Positions 10,888 through 23,199 are shown, numbered from the stretch's first letter. The stretch: DNA of 64,000 nt from Liopterus haemorrhoidalis (GCA_963971575.1 OZ020623.1:16060980-16124979), one strand, 5' to 3'. The notes: a model not told the origin generated them from the sequence alone. Numbers and translations are program-made.

Positions 10888-12114
10888 AGCTGTGGCCACC
10901 ACAGGACCGACCGCCATCACAAAGTAATTGTATAAAATACATTCTAGCAGCAGAGTAGAAATAACTTGGCCTAATATTTTCTAACAGAGATATTATTTAT
11001 CATGACCATGGAAACGTTACATATAAGTATGAAAAAATTGAAACTTCGAAAAATATTACAATAATTTTTCGAAATTTTTCGTTTTATCAAATAGATTTGT
11101 CATAATAAAATAGATTGTCCTGATTTAATAAATTCATTATCATTTCGTGTGCCATCTTACAACACGAGAATGAACGACCTTTTCTTGTTACCTCATAATA
11201 AAACAAACTTTGCTTATAATTCGCCTATTAATAGAATGTGTCTAGAATTTAATAATATTTCTAAATCCGCTGTTATTTCTGACATTTTTTCTTCTAACTT
11301 AAAGATATTCAGACGATCATTAATTACTTGCTTATTGTAAGTTTAAACTATTTTGATTTTTAATTATTTTTTCATCTGCTTTAGCTATCTAAGATTATAA
11401 GAATTACTGTTTTAGTATTTAATAATAATAATAATATGTTAATATTATAAGAATTGATTATATTATATATTATTTTAATTAATTATAGTAATAATTAAAT
11501 ATACATTATGTATTATGTTACTGATATACAAATAGTGTATTATTAGTGCTGCGCTGTAATTAGGACGATGTCCTGTTGTTGTAGCCAAATTAATAAAAAT
11601 AAAAAATAAAACAAAATCAAAAAACGTCTCAAATAAAAGTGATTACTTATTGCATTTATAGCAACTTTTTTTTAATAAATATTTTCGAAATATTTTTCTG
11701 TTGCTAAATATTCGCAAAAATATAAAAATCAACACGAGTAAACTCCCATTTCTGGTCAACCGATTTTTACCAAAAGTTGATCAACTCGTTCTATTGATGT
11801 CAAAAGCTTAAATATACAGTTTCATAAAAATCCTTTTAGTCAAATTTGCACGTGTACACAGACATACAGGCAGACAGACGGACGGACGGACGGACGGACG
11901 GACGGACAGACAGACAGACAGCCAGACAGACAGACAGACAGACATACAGGCAGACGGACGGACAGACAGACCGACAGACATCATGCTAAAAATTGTCAAA
12001 ACGTTATGTAGGTGAAGATCCATCCTCAATTCGTGAAGATCCATCGAAATTTCGAAATGTCAAAATCGGTATGATCACAATACCTCCCTTATATATGTTG
12101 GCGGTCGGTAAAAA
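10888..12114 (+). repeat. Repeat family R-2, copy 1 (split by a LINE)
   Basis: Begins GCTGTGGCCACCACAGG and ends near GGCGGTCGGTAAAAA. Short inverted ends ACCGACCGCCA/TGGCGGTCGGT and a CAGA/CGGA simple-repeat tract (about 11864-11975) recall Helentron-associated (DINE-1-like) elements. Other copies start at 40398, 56361 and 58257. It has no coding potential; Cys/Ser-rich frames over the tract are artefacts of the simple repeat. Confidence 0.6.
11092..11614 (+). mobile_element. 5'-truncated LINE (Jockey-like) inserted in R-2
   Basis: It interrupts R-2 at ATCAAA, which is duplicated at 11086-11091 and 11616-11621; the uninterrupted copy at 40570 shows the empty site. It encodes the end of ORF2, including LSFRVPSYNTRMNDLFLLPH and INRMCLEFNNIS, stopping at 11340, then a 3' UTR and an AATAAAA-type tail. 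The FRVP..NTR....SP(I/L)..M....N pattern is usual at the end of Jockey/CR1-group polymerases. Confidence 0.7.
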
Positions 12115-12370
12115 GAGTATACTTTTATTACCCTCCCAATGACACGGTATATCTAAGGTTACGGGGAATCCTCAATGTGTATAAGTTTATGATAGGCTCG
12201 GAATAACGTAACGGCCATACCTCTACCCAAGCCAAGTCGGGGAAGTCCCGATTGATATATTGTTTCTCTGGTCGGTGTGTTTTTATGTTTTACAGTTACG
12301 AATGATTTTTATTTTCGTACTTTCATCGGTTCAGTAACCGCGTAGAAGTACATAGTATACAAAACAAAGG

Positions 12371-13002
12371 GGCCTAAGACCGCGTAAAATAAAAAAACAG
12401 TTTGATTATGAATGTGACGATGCACCAATGCACGACGAAACATTCAAATTCAAAGTTGATTGTTTTTTTCATTCTCTAGATGTAATTATCACATCAGTAG
12501 AGGAACAATTCCAAACTCTTTCATCTTATTCCATCAATTTCGAGTTTTTGTGGAATATTGATAAATTTAAAAATTATTATCAAAAAGAACAATTAAAATT
12601 ATGCCAGTATGTCGAAAATATATTAAACGATGAAAATCACAACGAGTGAGATATAATTGCTGTAGAGCTCGTTTTTACTAAAATTAGATGAAGAAATTTT
12701 TAAGTATCCAGATGAAACTTTAAATTATATAACCATTAACAACTTGTTAATGAATTCGTTTCCTAACCCAAGCATAACACTTCGAATTTTATTAACAATG
12801 CCAGTTTCTGTCGCGACCGTAGAGCGTTCATTTTCAAAACTAAAATTAATAAAAAATTATTTGAGCTTAACTATGGGTCAAATCGACTAAGTATCCTTGC
12901 TATTCTTTGAATAAAATCAGTTCTATTAAAATAATTAGATACCGAAGATTTAACTAAGCAGTTTGCCAAAATTGAAGCGCAAAAAGCTCTATTTATTTAG
13001 AA
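12371..13002 (+). pseudogene. hAT transposase C-terminal (hATC dimerisation) fragment
   Basis: One frame gives MHDETFKFKVDCFFHSLDVI through 12649. After stops and frame changes comes RILLTMPVSVATVERSFSKL followed by LKLIKNYLSLTMGQ, the hallmark hATC block (LL..P.S.A..ERSFS.LK.IK..LR..M...RL). It belongs to hAT 2. The zinc-finger and catalytic core are missing, replaced in position by the R-2 insertion and deletions. Confidence 0.78.
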
Positions 13003-13473
13003 AATTTTTCATTGTTTTATATTAGGTATAGGTTGTATTGTTCTACGTTATATGATGACAATATACAAACAATAATAATAACTGTTTAAATGTTTTTTTT
13101 TTTTTTTTTTTTTCTAAAAGTTTTTGAAAGTTTAAAAATAAAACAAATTTATAAAATTATTTTTTAAATTATTTTCAATAGTGGATAATTCTTTACTTGA
13201 CCCATATTTCCATATACTATATCAGCCATACAAATTGTAATAGAAAATTTGGGGGCGCCATATAAAATATTGCACGAAGGCGCCAAACTTGATAGGCGTG
13301 GGCCTGGCTAGACCAGACATGTGCAATTTACGGCCCACAGGTTGGATTCAGCCTACGACTTTATTTTTTCCAGCCTCAGAGGGTTTTTCAAAATCGTACT
13401 GAATCTGGCCCGTCAACAGAAGTGAAATTACTTTGACACTAATGACACTATCGATGTCGAGTAGGTACGAAGT

Positions 13474-14335
13474 CTGTTCAGAAAATAAACGAACCTTTTG
13501 AATTACGCGCCAACGGGGATATTTAGTGATATGCGGTTGGCAGCATTGCGTTGAGCATAACCTCCTCTGTAACCACATTTTCTTGGATTATTGATGTCTC
13601 GTTTAGTTTTTGTGATATTGTTTTTTGAGTGCAACGTGTTTAAGTGTTATAAAATTTTGGGTAAAACTGGGGAAAACTTTCACAGAAACGTTTCAACTTT
13701 TGAAACAAGCTTACGAAGATGCTGCTCTGAGTCGTACGCAATATTACGAATGGTTTTCACGACTTATAAGTAGTCGTCAGTCAATTAAAGACGATCATCG
13801 ACCAGGAAAGCCATTTCATCGTCATTGGTTTGTTCAAGGAGTTGCCAACAAACGCCCACTCGATTTTCTTTCTGTCCTTCGGTCATCAAACAAGGAACAA
13901 ATTTTGCTGCAACTCGATGCATGTTCAATTTTTTAGTCAAAATTTCATGGCTTGACCCAGTTGAGATGCTAGCCTCTTCTGCAATTTCTCTGACAGTCAA
14001 TCTGCGATTTGCACGCACCAGATCGTTGATTTTCTGAACGTGGGAGTCATCAGTTGAAGTCGAGCGCCTTCCTGGTCGGGGATCATCTTTAATTGACTGA
14101 CGACCACTTTTAAAACATAAAAACCATTCGTACCATTGCGTACGACGCAGAACATCATCTCCGTAAGCTTGTTTCAAAGTTTGAAACGTTTCTGTGAAAA
14201 TTTTCTCCAGTTTGATGCAAAATTTTACGTTGCATCGTTGCTCCAAAATATCGCCACTAACTCTTAAACACATTGCACTCAAAAAACAATATCACGAAAA
14301 CTAAACGAGATATCAGTAATAACAAATTTTGTGCG
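13474..14335. pseudogene. Mariner relic, two N-terminal fragments head to head
   Basis: The left part (+, about 13591-13812) gives IKFWVKLGKTFTETFQLLKQ and RQSIKDDHRPG. The right part (-, 14282-13812) gives the same start and runs on through GRRSTSTDDSHVQKINDLVR, RRLTVREIAEEASIS and KFVPCLMTEGQKENRVGVCW. These are the two helix-turn-helices and linker of a DD34D mariner transposase (SETMAR-like type). Neither part reaches a catalytic Asp. The left flank keeps a mariner-like end (GTCTGTTCAGAAAATAAACG at about 13478). Confidence 0.75.
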
Positions 14336-14339
14336 ATAA

Positions 14340-14988
14340 TACGTACTAAATTTTTCCAAATTTTTTTTCCAAGAATATAAATTCAGTAATAATTTCCATC
14401 ATTTTTCATGCAAAATAATACAATCCCAAACCTTTTCCTTAATCTCTACTTAAATATAATCCTACTTAATACGCAAAATCTACCATAAAAAATGTTAACC
14501 TAAAAAAAAAAATCCTTTAAAAATAGGTCTTAGGAACATTTTGTTAGTTACCCCGATTCAGTTGGTGAACGTGCACAGTGTGTAAAACATGAAAAACCTT
14601 AAAATCCCTAGAGTGTTGTAAAATTTTATGTCGAATTCCAAATGTCGGTTGGTAAATTTACAACGATGATAACGTAGTGGCCCTGTGGATTTGGTTAATG
14701 ACAACCCACTGTTATATACGATAAAAAACTCTACAATTTAAAAAAAAAGATTACTACGTTATTTGTTGATGACATTTTGTATTGATTGGGGTTCGATTGT
14801 GTTAATGACTTTAGCAAAACTCTGTTTTTAAAAATCGTTTGGTAAAACGATAGGGTGCAGATTTGAAATATATTATTTAGTACCAGTTTTGGTGATTTTG
14901 AAGTCCATTAAGCTTGTTTAGTGTGCACATGGATGTACAAGGGAACTAGCTTTAATATTTTTTCATATTTAAATAAAATATAACTATC
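14340..14988. other. No gene seen
   Basis: AT-rich sequence with homopolymer runs. No coding similarity, terminal repeats or tRNA-like boxes recognised. Confidence 0.45.
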
Positions 14989-14989
14989 C

Positions 14990-16985
14990 AATTAGAAACA
15001 ACGGCCAGGTCAATTGAAAAAGTTCAAGGATAAACAACTAAAAGCTCTATTAGAAGAAAACGCTGCTCACAAACACTCCAAGAATTGGCTTAACATCTCG
15101 AAGTCGATAAATCAACGACGTTTAAAGGTCATAAGAAAGATCTAAAAAGAAGGGAAATTGCTGTCCCATGAATTGACCATTGCTAAACGTTTAAGTATTT
15201 CGACTTCTTTACTTGCAAGGTATAAATAGAAGAGTTTCTTATGGCATATCGTGACCGGCGATGAAAAATGGATCTATTTCGACTTCCTCAAACAAAAACA
15301 ATAAATCAACTATTTCACGACGTTTAAAAGCCATGGGAAAGATCCAGAAAAAAGGGAGATGGCTTCCACATGAATTGACCGAAAATGATATTGGTAATCG
15401 TGTAAATATCTCGATTTCTTTGCTTAAAAGGCATAAAAAGAAGAGTTTCTTGTGACATAATGTGACTGAAGAAAAATTGATTTATTTCGACAACTTGAAA
15501 CGCAAGAAATCATGGATCCTGGTCAACCATCTGTATCAACATCAAAGCGAAACATCCACGGTCACAAAGCAGTGCTCGCTCTTTAGTGAGATATGGAGGA
15601 TGTCGTATATTATGGGCTATTAAAATCAAAGAATATACAAGGAAATGAAGAAGCCGACAAAGCAGCCAAACAAGTCACAGAAGAGTTGAGTCTAACAAAC
15701 ATGAAAATTACCCCGGAAGACCTAAAAATCCACTTACAAAGAATAATAGAACAAGCGTTACAAGAAGAATGGAGAAACACTACCCAAAATCACCTGCGAA
15801 ACATAAAAGAAGAACAAGAAGATGGACAGCACAAGAAATTAGTAGACAACAAATAGGACTTACGAGGCTTAGAATTGGACACACAAATCTAACTCACAAA
15901 CATATACTAGAAAAAACCGAACCAGCAAAATGTAACACATGTAACACCCAGTTAAACCTACAACATATCATAATCGATTGTCAAAAATACATCACACACC
16001 GCAGAAAGCACCACATTCCAAATAATGTAAAAGACGCATTGTCAGACTATCACACACACCGTACAGATCTCATCCATTACCTAACCGACACAGAGCTAAT
16101 AAACAAAATATAAAATCACAATTAATTTTACATATATATTATACATAACTATAGACATAAGATTATAGATATAGAATACATTCATACATAGAATTCAAAA
16201 TATGCACATGTAAACTTTGTAGCTGCACAAATGACTAAACGGCCGAAGTGCCGTGACTTAAATAAAAAAAAATTAAAAGAAAACAATCATTGTCGAGCGT
16301 TATTGACAAAAATTGGAGCGTTTAAATAATTATTTGTACCGAAAACGACCCTCATCTTCTTCTTCTATGTTTGTTGGCTTGGGTTTCCCATTCCGCCAGT
16401 ACTTAGCTGCATTATTAATTACAAATTTCTTTTTATTCCATGTAAATAGAGTAGGATTGTGCTGCATATTTCAGGAGTTAGTCGTGTTAAAATAGTTATT
16501 ATGGATAATGGTGTCTCAATTGTTTTTCCGAACTCTCGGTATATTTTGAAGGAGTGTTGGTAATTGATGATGTCGTGTATTATGAGCTGTTAAAATCAAA
16601 AGATACAATCACCAAACGTTATCGGTAACAGCTGGTTTGAATGATAATGCGAAAACGACCATCAATTGCATCAAATCGCCAGAAAATGATTCTTCTACAT
16701 GACAATGCTTGGCCCTATGTTGCTATAGCCGTGAAACACTGATGGAGCTGGAATGGGAGGCTCTCCCGCACGTAGTATATTCTTCGGACCTGGCTCCAAG
16801 CGATTACCATCTGTTTCGATCGTTGCAACACGCTTTGGTAGACATGTATTTCCATAACTACGGAGAAGTCGAAAATTGGGTTGCTGAAACCTCCCGTTTT
16901 CCCGCACGCAGTGTATTCTCCGGACCTGGTCCCTAGCGATTTCCATCTGCTCCGATATGATGCAAGCGTCTATTGTGGGCATCAT
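14990..16985 (+). pseudogene. Mariner (cecropia-like) transposase relic, split by a LINE
   Basis: The sense strand runs from QLKKFKDKQLKALLEE through an HTH piece that is present twice (about 15105-15270 and 15300-15470, second copy STISRRLKAMGKIQKKGRWL and HELTENDIGNRVNISISLL), then VTGDEKWIYFD (first Asp), LLHDNA (second) and LAPSDYHLFRS (third Asp of DD34D). A LINE occupies 15627-16262, between VVYYGLLKSK and the continuation. Many stops and frameshifts; a C-terminal piece is also partly duplicated (about 16760 and 16900). Confidence 0.78.
15627..16262 (+). pseudogene. LINE 3' end with RNase H tail and zinc knuckle, inserted in mariner
   Basis: It starts inside the last RNase H motif (GNEEADKAAKQ), so it is 5'-truncated. 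After a frame change it reads LTRLRIGHTNLTHKHIL and CNTCNTQLNLQHIIIDCQKY, the CxxC..H..C end typical of I/R1-group LINEs, stopping at 16113. The tail ends AAATAAAAAAAAATTAAAAG. It sits in the mariner sequence AAAATCAAAG|AAACAATCA, as seen by comparison with the second mariner copy near 30190. Confidence 0.78.
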
Positions 16986-17069
16986 CTTTCTACGTGTTTG
17001 TACTCCTAGATGCTACCATTTCTATTATTGGTAAAAGTAAATGACTAGCAAAGTTGTTCTCGTCTCTTA

Positions 17070-19227
17070 TCTTTATATATAAAAGAGAATATTTGTGGCT
17101 ATGTCCGGAAATTCTAACCCACTTCCAGATATGCTACAGAGTTGAAATTTTGCATACAGGTAGGAAATGCTTTTAGCATAACTAGAAAAATCGAAAATCT
17201 CAAAAAAGTCCCATCAGAAACGAGAAATTAATAATTTTGTTTTTAATTATATTGGACCATCGAAGTATGTATGATGCGTTCAGTGAGATCGCGGGAATTT
17301 CGTTTCGTTGGTTGTTTGGACAACTATAGTAAGTTCGTGGAACATCGGCCAATATCGTTCGGCACGATTAATCATTGTTCTGCTATAGGTGATTTTATTC
17401 AGTGAATTTAGCAAAATTTATGTTTAGTGTATGCAGAGCGAGACTTAAGTCGAGCATCTGTTTTCTGGTTTTTTATTTTTGCGAATTTTTAAGAATTTTG
17501 TTAATTTTATTTATTTATTTTTTATCTATTATTTTATATAGATGTTTAAATATAATAGCAAAATATTTTATATACATAAAACAGAAAATCTGTGTATACC
17601 GAGTTGAAATTTGGTATATGCATAGGTAGGAAATGCTGTCAAAATAAGGAGGCAAATCGAAAATTAGAAGAAGAAAAAATTGTATCACTTAACGTAGACT
17701 TAACAGAAAAATTACTTATAAAAAGAAAATATTTTTTTTTAATGATTTTTTTTTTTTTTCAATTGGATTGATATTACGGGAGTTACGAAGGGACAACCTA
17801 AAACTAAACTTTTGAAATATCTCATTTACTATTGACTTACCAGCAAAAACGCACATGAGAAAAGTTGTTTAAAATAAAAAAAAAAAAAAAAAAACAAATA
17901 TAATATGTTGTCCTATAAATTATTCAATTGGTTGAGAAGCTGGGAGGAGGGGGATGAGTGCTAAAACTAAAATACTGGGAATATCTAGCTTATTATTTAC
18001 TTTACATCAACAATTTATAAAGACAATTTTTTTTTTTTTTGATTGAAGAACGATTATTTTCTGTTTAGTGTAGCTTTTGAATATTTAGGGGGACAGAGGG
18101 AGCGCTACTTATAAACTTGAAATATCTCTCTTATTATTGACTTAACATTAAACATGTGCATAACAAAAGTTGTTATAATATCAATAATATAAATAAATAA
18201 ATAAATAAACAAATCTTTCTTTAATATATCAGACCTATAATGAAATATCGACTTGGTTTTTGCTTCCAAAGGTTACCCATACACATGTACAAAAACGTAT
18301 TTTGCTCTGATCAACCCATAAACGGCAAATCCCCATAAATAAAACGCTTCGTATGGCCTGTGTTTTATTTCTTTTTGGCACATAGACGTCTATTTAGAAT
18401 CTGTACATGTATTAAAACTCAAAAACGGCTTATCCGATTTTAGTGCTATTTGCAACAGCGTCTTGCAAATTTGTCTGGAAATATTTTAAGCTATATATCA
18501 TCGCTGTATGACACCAGGCTTCCGATCAATTACGAAATATTTAGAAAAAAGTCGGAAAATTTTTCCGTATTATAAAAAAATATAAAAGATACACATATTC
18601 TAAATATATATTAACGAATTTTAGGGTTTAATATTGCTAGAAAAATGTTCCCGACAATATATATATCACAATTTTTATTTTCATTTATGACGACAATTAT
18701 AACGTTAAATTCGCCGTTGAACTTTATTGTAAACCCCTAAAGCAATACGAAGAAAAAAACTTCCTTGGGTGGCAAGAATATTTACTAACGAAAAAAAGTG
18801 CTCCAACCTATATAGGTACGATTTATAAATCAGGAATAATCACGGAGTAATTATAATAAATATCATAATAATTATAATAAATAATTTCGTAAGGTGCAAC
18901 ATAAAATGTTTCACATGATCGGCGCTGCATTTGGCGATGAGAGATTCTCACATGGGCATTTTATGTGGCATTTTCCTGGATTAACACAACTGGACACTTA
19001 TACGTGTTGTTACTAAATGTCTATACTACCAATGTTTACAAAGAAGTTCGTACTTAAATTATTTGTATAAGAAGCACATATTAATACAATGGTAGATTAA
19101 AACAAATAAATATATTTGAATGTAAAACGATTCGCAGCAACCAGTCTTGAACAGATTTCGAAATGGGTCCGATCTAAGCGGGCTACGACTATTTTTTTCG
19201 GTAGCGAAGCAGCGGGTATATTGCTAG
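17070..19227 (+). mobile_element. Non-autonomous Helitron, copy 2
   Basis: Begins TCTTTATATATAAAAGAG after A17069 and ends GCAGCGGGTATATTGCTAG before T19228. It is the inverted counterpart of copy 1 (7719-9610) along most of its length and about 270 bp longer. The longer part includes a block around 18260-18460 with AAACGGCAAATCCCC and CAAAAACGGCTTATCCG not seen in copy 1. No Rep/helicase gene. Confidence 0.75.
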
Positions 19228-19229
19228 TT

Positions 19230-19874
19230 AAATATAAATTTCTAAGAGATGGATACAATAATTTATTAAAACTACATTATCACGAGATGTTTGTGTCTTG
19301 TTTACTTTTACAAGAACAAAACAATTTAAAAGTTGGATTTTAAATTCCATTATTTTTATATCCAAACAAAACAAACCTTTAAGAAGTTCTTTAGTTTTTA
19401 AAGGTATGTAATGAGAAAATTACAAATAAAAAACTACTGAAATAGAGCGGAGTATAAATTAATAAATGATACAAATAACCAAGTAAAAACCAAGTAACTC
19501 ATTCAATGAAATTGTGTCTAGAGAGATTATTGTGCGATTTGTGTAGTTAACAAACATCAGGCAGGGTTTTTATTTGTTTTTATTTGACTAATGGTGCAAT
19601 TCTGTGCATTGCGCCTTCAATATCAAAAATCGGTAAATTTGTAGCTTACCAACATTTGTAAACACAAGTACTATAGATTTACAGACAGACAGATTCAGAA
19701 CGCGCACCTTTGTGACCCTCTGTTATAGTATATACCAGGGGGTCTAATAAGCTTTTCGACAATCGTCTCTACGGTATCCTGTTGAAAGTTCTGATTTTCA
19801 ACACCTCGTGTTGGTATTTTGTAACTCATTGATAGTGCACTTTTAATAGTGTTGTGTCGATCTTGAGAGGAGAC
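19230..19874. other. No gene seen
   Basis: AT-rich sequence. It holds a GGTGCAATTCTGTG string at about 19585 that also begins the foldback MITE at 62319, so a decayed relative may lie here. Nothing else recognised. Confidence 0.4.
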
Positions 19875-19882
19875 CTAGAAAC

Positions 19883-20579
19883 TAGTGCTGGGAACCGAAA
19901 CCGGGTTTTCGGTTAAACCGGGTTTGTAATTTTCGCGTTACCCGGATTTCCGGTTTCGGATATCCGGTTCCGATTACCCGGTTCTGATGATCCGGTTCCA
20001 AATACCCGGTTCCGAATACCCGGTTCCGGATACCTAATTCCGATTACCCGGTTCCAATTACCCGGTTCAAAATACCCGGTCCTTAATGCCCGATTCCGGG
20101 TACCCGGTTTCGGGAACCGGTTTTGAATACCCGGTTCCAGATGCGCGATTCCGAGTTCGTAGATTAGATACCCGGTTCAAGAGTCGAGAAAACACCAGAG
20201 GAATTTGAATGAATACAAATTCCCAATGTTGATGTAAGTAAACTGTAAACATAAATATATTAAAATTAGTGCTGGGAACCCAAACCATAAAGTAAAGTCA
20301 GACAAAAAATAGTGCGAACTTCCTAAATTCTTAGCCATAGCCATAGGTGAGGATAATTTTAGTGCTGGCAACCGAAATCGGTTCCGGTTTTCGGGTAAAA
20401 CCGGATTTGTAATTTTCACGTTACCCGGATACCCAGTTCCGATTACCCGGTTCCGATTACCCGGTTTCGATTGCCCTGTTCCGGCTAACCGGTTCCTAAA
20501 CCAGTTAACCGGGTGAACCCGTAACCGTTTTTTTTTTTACCGGTTCCGGTTCCGTCAAGATCTATTTCTGACAGCACTA
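19883..20579. mobile_element. hAT-like MITE built around a CCGGTT minisatellite
   Basis: Ends TAGTGCTG (left) and CAGCACTA (right), flanked by CTAGAAAC and TTAGGAAC, an 8-bp target duplication with two transitions. Two blocks (about 19890-20180 and 20375-20560) are imperfect tandem repeats of about 15 bp around TACCCGGTTCCGAAT. The end sequence AGTGCTGG(G/C)AACC recurs inside at 20268 and 20361, so two copies may be fused or nested. Reading frames here only mirror the repeat. Confidence 0.65.
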
Positions 20580-20589
20580 TTAGGAACGT

Positions 20590-21920
20590 GTCCTCTTTGA
20601 AAAGTGATATTGTTTTTTGACATTTGTATTTGTTTACATACATTTGAATATATTTGTAGGTTAGTGTGATTTAAAATGTGTTTTATATATGGTAAAATAT
20701 ATTTTTGTAGCTTTTTACGTAAAATGTTTAAGTTATGGTGCAGTGAAGAAGTCTTATCTTTTCGGCTCGGTAATTTAATGAGAAGAATATCATTTATTTT
20801 ATATAATTGTTTCAGTGTTATTTAACTTATATTATATTATGTATTATACGTATTTATTTTATTCTTGTTAAATTGTTTGTTTCATGTGATATCTTTGTAC
20901 AAATGTATTTTTGTTTTATCTTCTTTTTTATGTATAACACTTTTTTTGGCCTTTGGGCTGTTGAATAAATGAAATAAAAAAAATAAATAAATAAAAATAT
21001 TCAACATATAAGAAACTAATAAAATTGAATTAATCTAAATAAGCCGTTTTGCACAATTGCTTCAATGGTATCTGCAACCCTCTCCATTGATACCAGTAAC
21101 GATGTTATCTTACAGCCAATATTCTTGAAACAATTCGATATATTTCCGAAATATAATTTACACGGTGATTTGGTTAAAAATTGTGAACTTTTTACTTTTT
21201 TAAGTGAAAATTTTAACTCAAACTTTTAACCAAACTGAGAATTTTTACACTTATGAATTTTTTGCTGTGTGAAAACGAATTAATGCCTGCGGTAGGCTTG
21301 CTCCAAATACCTACAAAACCGTGAAATTTGTGAAAATTCACACTTCCCATCAATCTTTCCGCTACTTCTAACTAAATTAATAACAAAATTCAATAAAGGG
21401 AAAATTGATTCAAATAAGAGTTACAAAATGAAATACGAATTAAAATATAATCAATGACAATCATTTAGCAAATGTCACAGTGTAAAAAATGATTAATCAG
21501 ACATATTTTGATTGAATTTTCATCAGTGAAATATATGCCGCTACATGGATATTGTGATTTTAACTTGTAATTTCCCTGGCGAATAACATGAATCTGAAAA
21601 ATACAACGGGAAACTCATTAAAGCAAAAATCATGTACATTGTTATAGACGGATATTTTTGAAATTAACCTATGTTCATATTGGACCAATTTAATTTGGTT
21701 AAAATATTGAAGAATTTTCGGTAAATTAGATAAGAGTCGAGAAATATTTAGGAAAATTTAAGAGGATGAGCTACCCAGTACAAATCTACGTCAAATAGTA
21801 CGTTAAATTCTTGTTATTACTTTGGATAAATATATACAACACACACATCTGGAAGAAAATAAACTGCTAATGAAACAAGTCGAAAAATAATTAAAGATAT
21901 TCATAAACTAACGTCTACCA
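20590..21920. other. No gene; small repeat ends
   Basis: AT-rich. An R-3 3' end fragment (AAATACCTACAAAACC then GTGAAAATTCACAC) lies at 21306-21355. A small inverted-repeat element around 21167-21260 ends TTTTTTGCTGTG; related strings occur near 36430-36500 and 41178. Nothing coding recognised. Confidence 0.4.
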
Positions 21921-21924
21921 CGTC

Positions 21925-22815
21925 ACTCAATAAGTCTCCGGTCTAACACTAAGAAAACCAATTTTTTTTAGAAATTCGACTTTATTCATCAAGTTACTCT
22001 CCTTCAAGTGTGATACATTCATTCCAACGCTCCTCTAACTTTTCGATGCCTTCTTTGTACAACGATTTGTCTTTGCCCTCAAAATAGGCCTCGGTTTCGG
22101 CAATCACTTCTTCATTTTAGTCAATTCCTTTCTCTGGAGCATCTTTTTGAGGTCTGCAAGAAGCCAGTATTTGTTAAGGGCCAGATCTGGAGAGTACGGT
22201 GGGTGAGGAAGCAATTCGAAGCGTGATTCATTCAATTTAACCATCGTTTTCATCGACTTGTGACTCGGGGCGTTGTCTTGGTGAAACAGCACTGTTTTCT
22301 TTTGCATTTGATGCTGTTTTTTCTTGATTACTACACTCAATCGATCCAATACTGCCATGTAGTATTCGCTATTGATAGTTTTACCTTTCTCAAGATAGTC
22401 CATAAACAAAATACCATGCGCGTCTCAAAATACGGATGCCATAACCTTGCCAGCTGACTTTTGAGTTTTTGGTCGCTTTGGACGACTTTCACCGACTGCT
22501 CTCCACTCAGCTGACGATCTTTTTGATTCAGTTGTGTAGTAGTGGATCCATGTTTCATCCATTGTCACATACCGATGCAAGAAATCCTTTTTATCTCGCT
22601 TGAACAGCTCCAAACAGCTCTGAATCGTCAACGCGCTGTTGTTTTTGGTCCGATGCAAGCGAACGCGGCACCCACTTCAAAAGCAATTTACGCATGCTCA
22701 AATTTTCGTGTAAAATTGTAAACACACTACCTTCTGATATCTTTAAGGTGTCAGCTATCTCACGCATTTTCACTTTACGGTCTTTCAAAACTATTTTGTG
22801 GACTTTTTTTATGTT
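21925..22815 (-). pseudogene. Mariner (DD34D-type) transposase relic, catalytic Asp lost
   Basis: Reading right to left: VKMREIADTLKISEGSVFTI, KWVPRSLASDQKQQR, VTMDETWIHYY (first Asp), GKVMASVF, KTVLFHQDNAPSH (second Asp), LPHPPYSPDLALNKYWL, and a tail with YLDE-like ending near 22000. In the last block the third catalytic Asp (SPDLAPxD) is Lys. At least three frameshifts. The first helix-turn-helix is missing. Confidence 0.8.
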
Positions 22816-22819
22816 TTCC

Positions 22820-23195
22820 TGAACAAAAAAGAAAATTTAAAATTTTAAAAGTGTCAAAATTACTCGAACGCAGCCATCTAAACTCCTTTCTGTTCGCGAT
22901 AAAAACCAACAAAGAGCGTATTGGGTTGAGAGATTTGCGAAACGCTCGGCTTGTGCGCGGTATGCCATCCAAACTAGACAAAAATATGACACGGCGTGTT
23001 ATATTATGCGGTACATTAAAGGATCGGCTTTGTACCTAGCGTTAGTGGCTAACCTTCTAAGCGGAGATGGCACTTGAAGAAGAATATATTCATTTTAGAT
23101 AACACTTAACCAAATAACACTCACAGCACAAATAAATAAATTAAAAATTCCAAAGTGATTTACAGTTTACTCAACAAAAATTCTATGAGCCCATC
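22820..23195. other. No gene seen
   Basis: Short stretch between a mariner relic and a LINE. Open frames on both strands have no recognised similarity. Confidence 0.4.
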
Positions 23196-23199
23196 ATAT

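Larger units (their letters stand above)
10783..13306 (+). mobile_element. hAT transposon 2 with perfect 8-bp target duplication
   Basis: Ends CAGGCCTACGCC (left) and, reverse complemented, CAGGCCCACGCC (right), flanked by identical GCTAGACC at 10775-10782 and 13307-13314. Inside are an R-2 repeat (itself split by a LINE) and, near the right end, a plus-strand hAT C-terminal relic. The perfect target duplication suggests a fairly young insertion, or slow local decay. Confidence 0.82.

Noticed and set aside
11864..11975. CRISPR-like spaced repeats
   Set aside because: The units are 4-bp simple repeats without unique spacers, in animal DNA with no cas genes.
11808..12044. Cys/Ser/Val-rich frames over CAGA, CGGA and GTCT tracts (also at 37989, 40802, 54893, 58645)
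   Set aside because: They only translate the simple-repeat tracts of R-2 and R-3 repeats; no conserved protein.
13315..13445. Possible hAT end GGCCCACAGGTTGGATTC facing GAATCTGGCCCGTC
   Set aside because: Suggestive of another MITE but neither exact ends nor a target duplication could be fixed.
15593..15856. A chimeric gene of mariner and LINE sequence
   Set aside because: The in-frame fusion is explained by a LINE insertion; both partners are otherwise broken and the mariner resumes after the LINE.
20067..20419. Frames with TGYPE/PVPETG-like repeats
   Set aside because: Read-through of the CCGGTT minisatellite; length and frame change with the repeat units.
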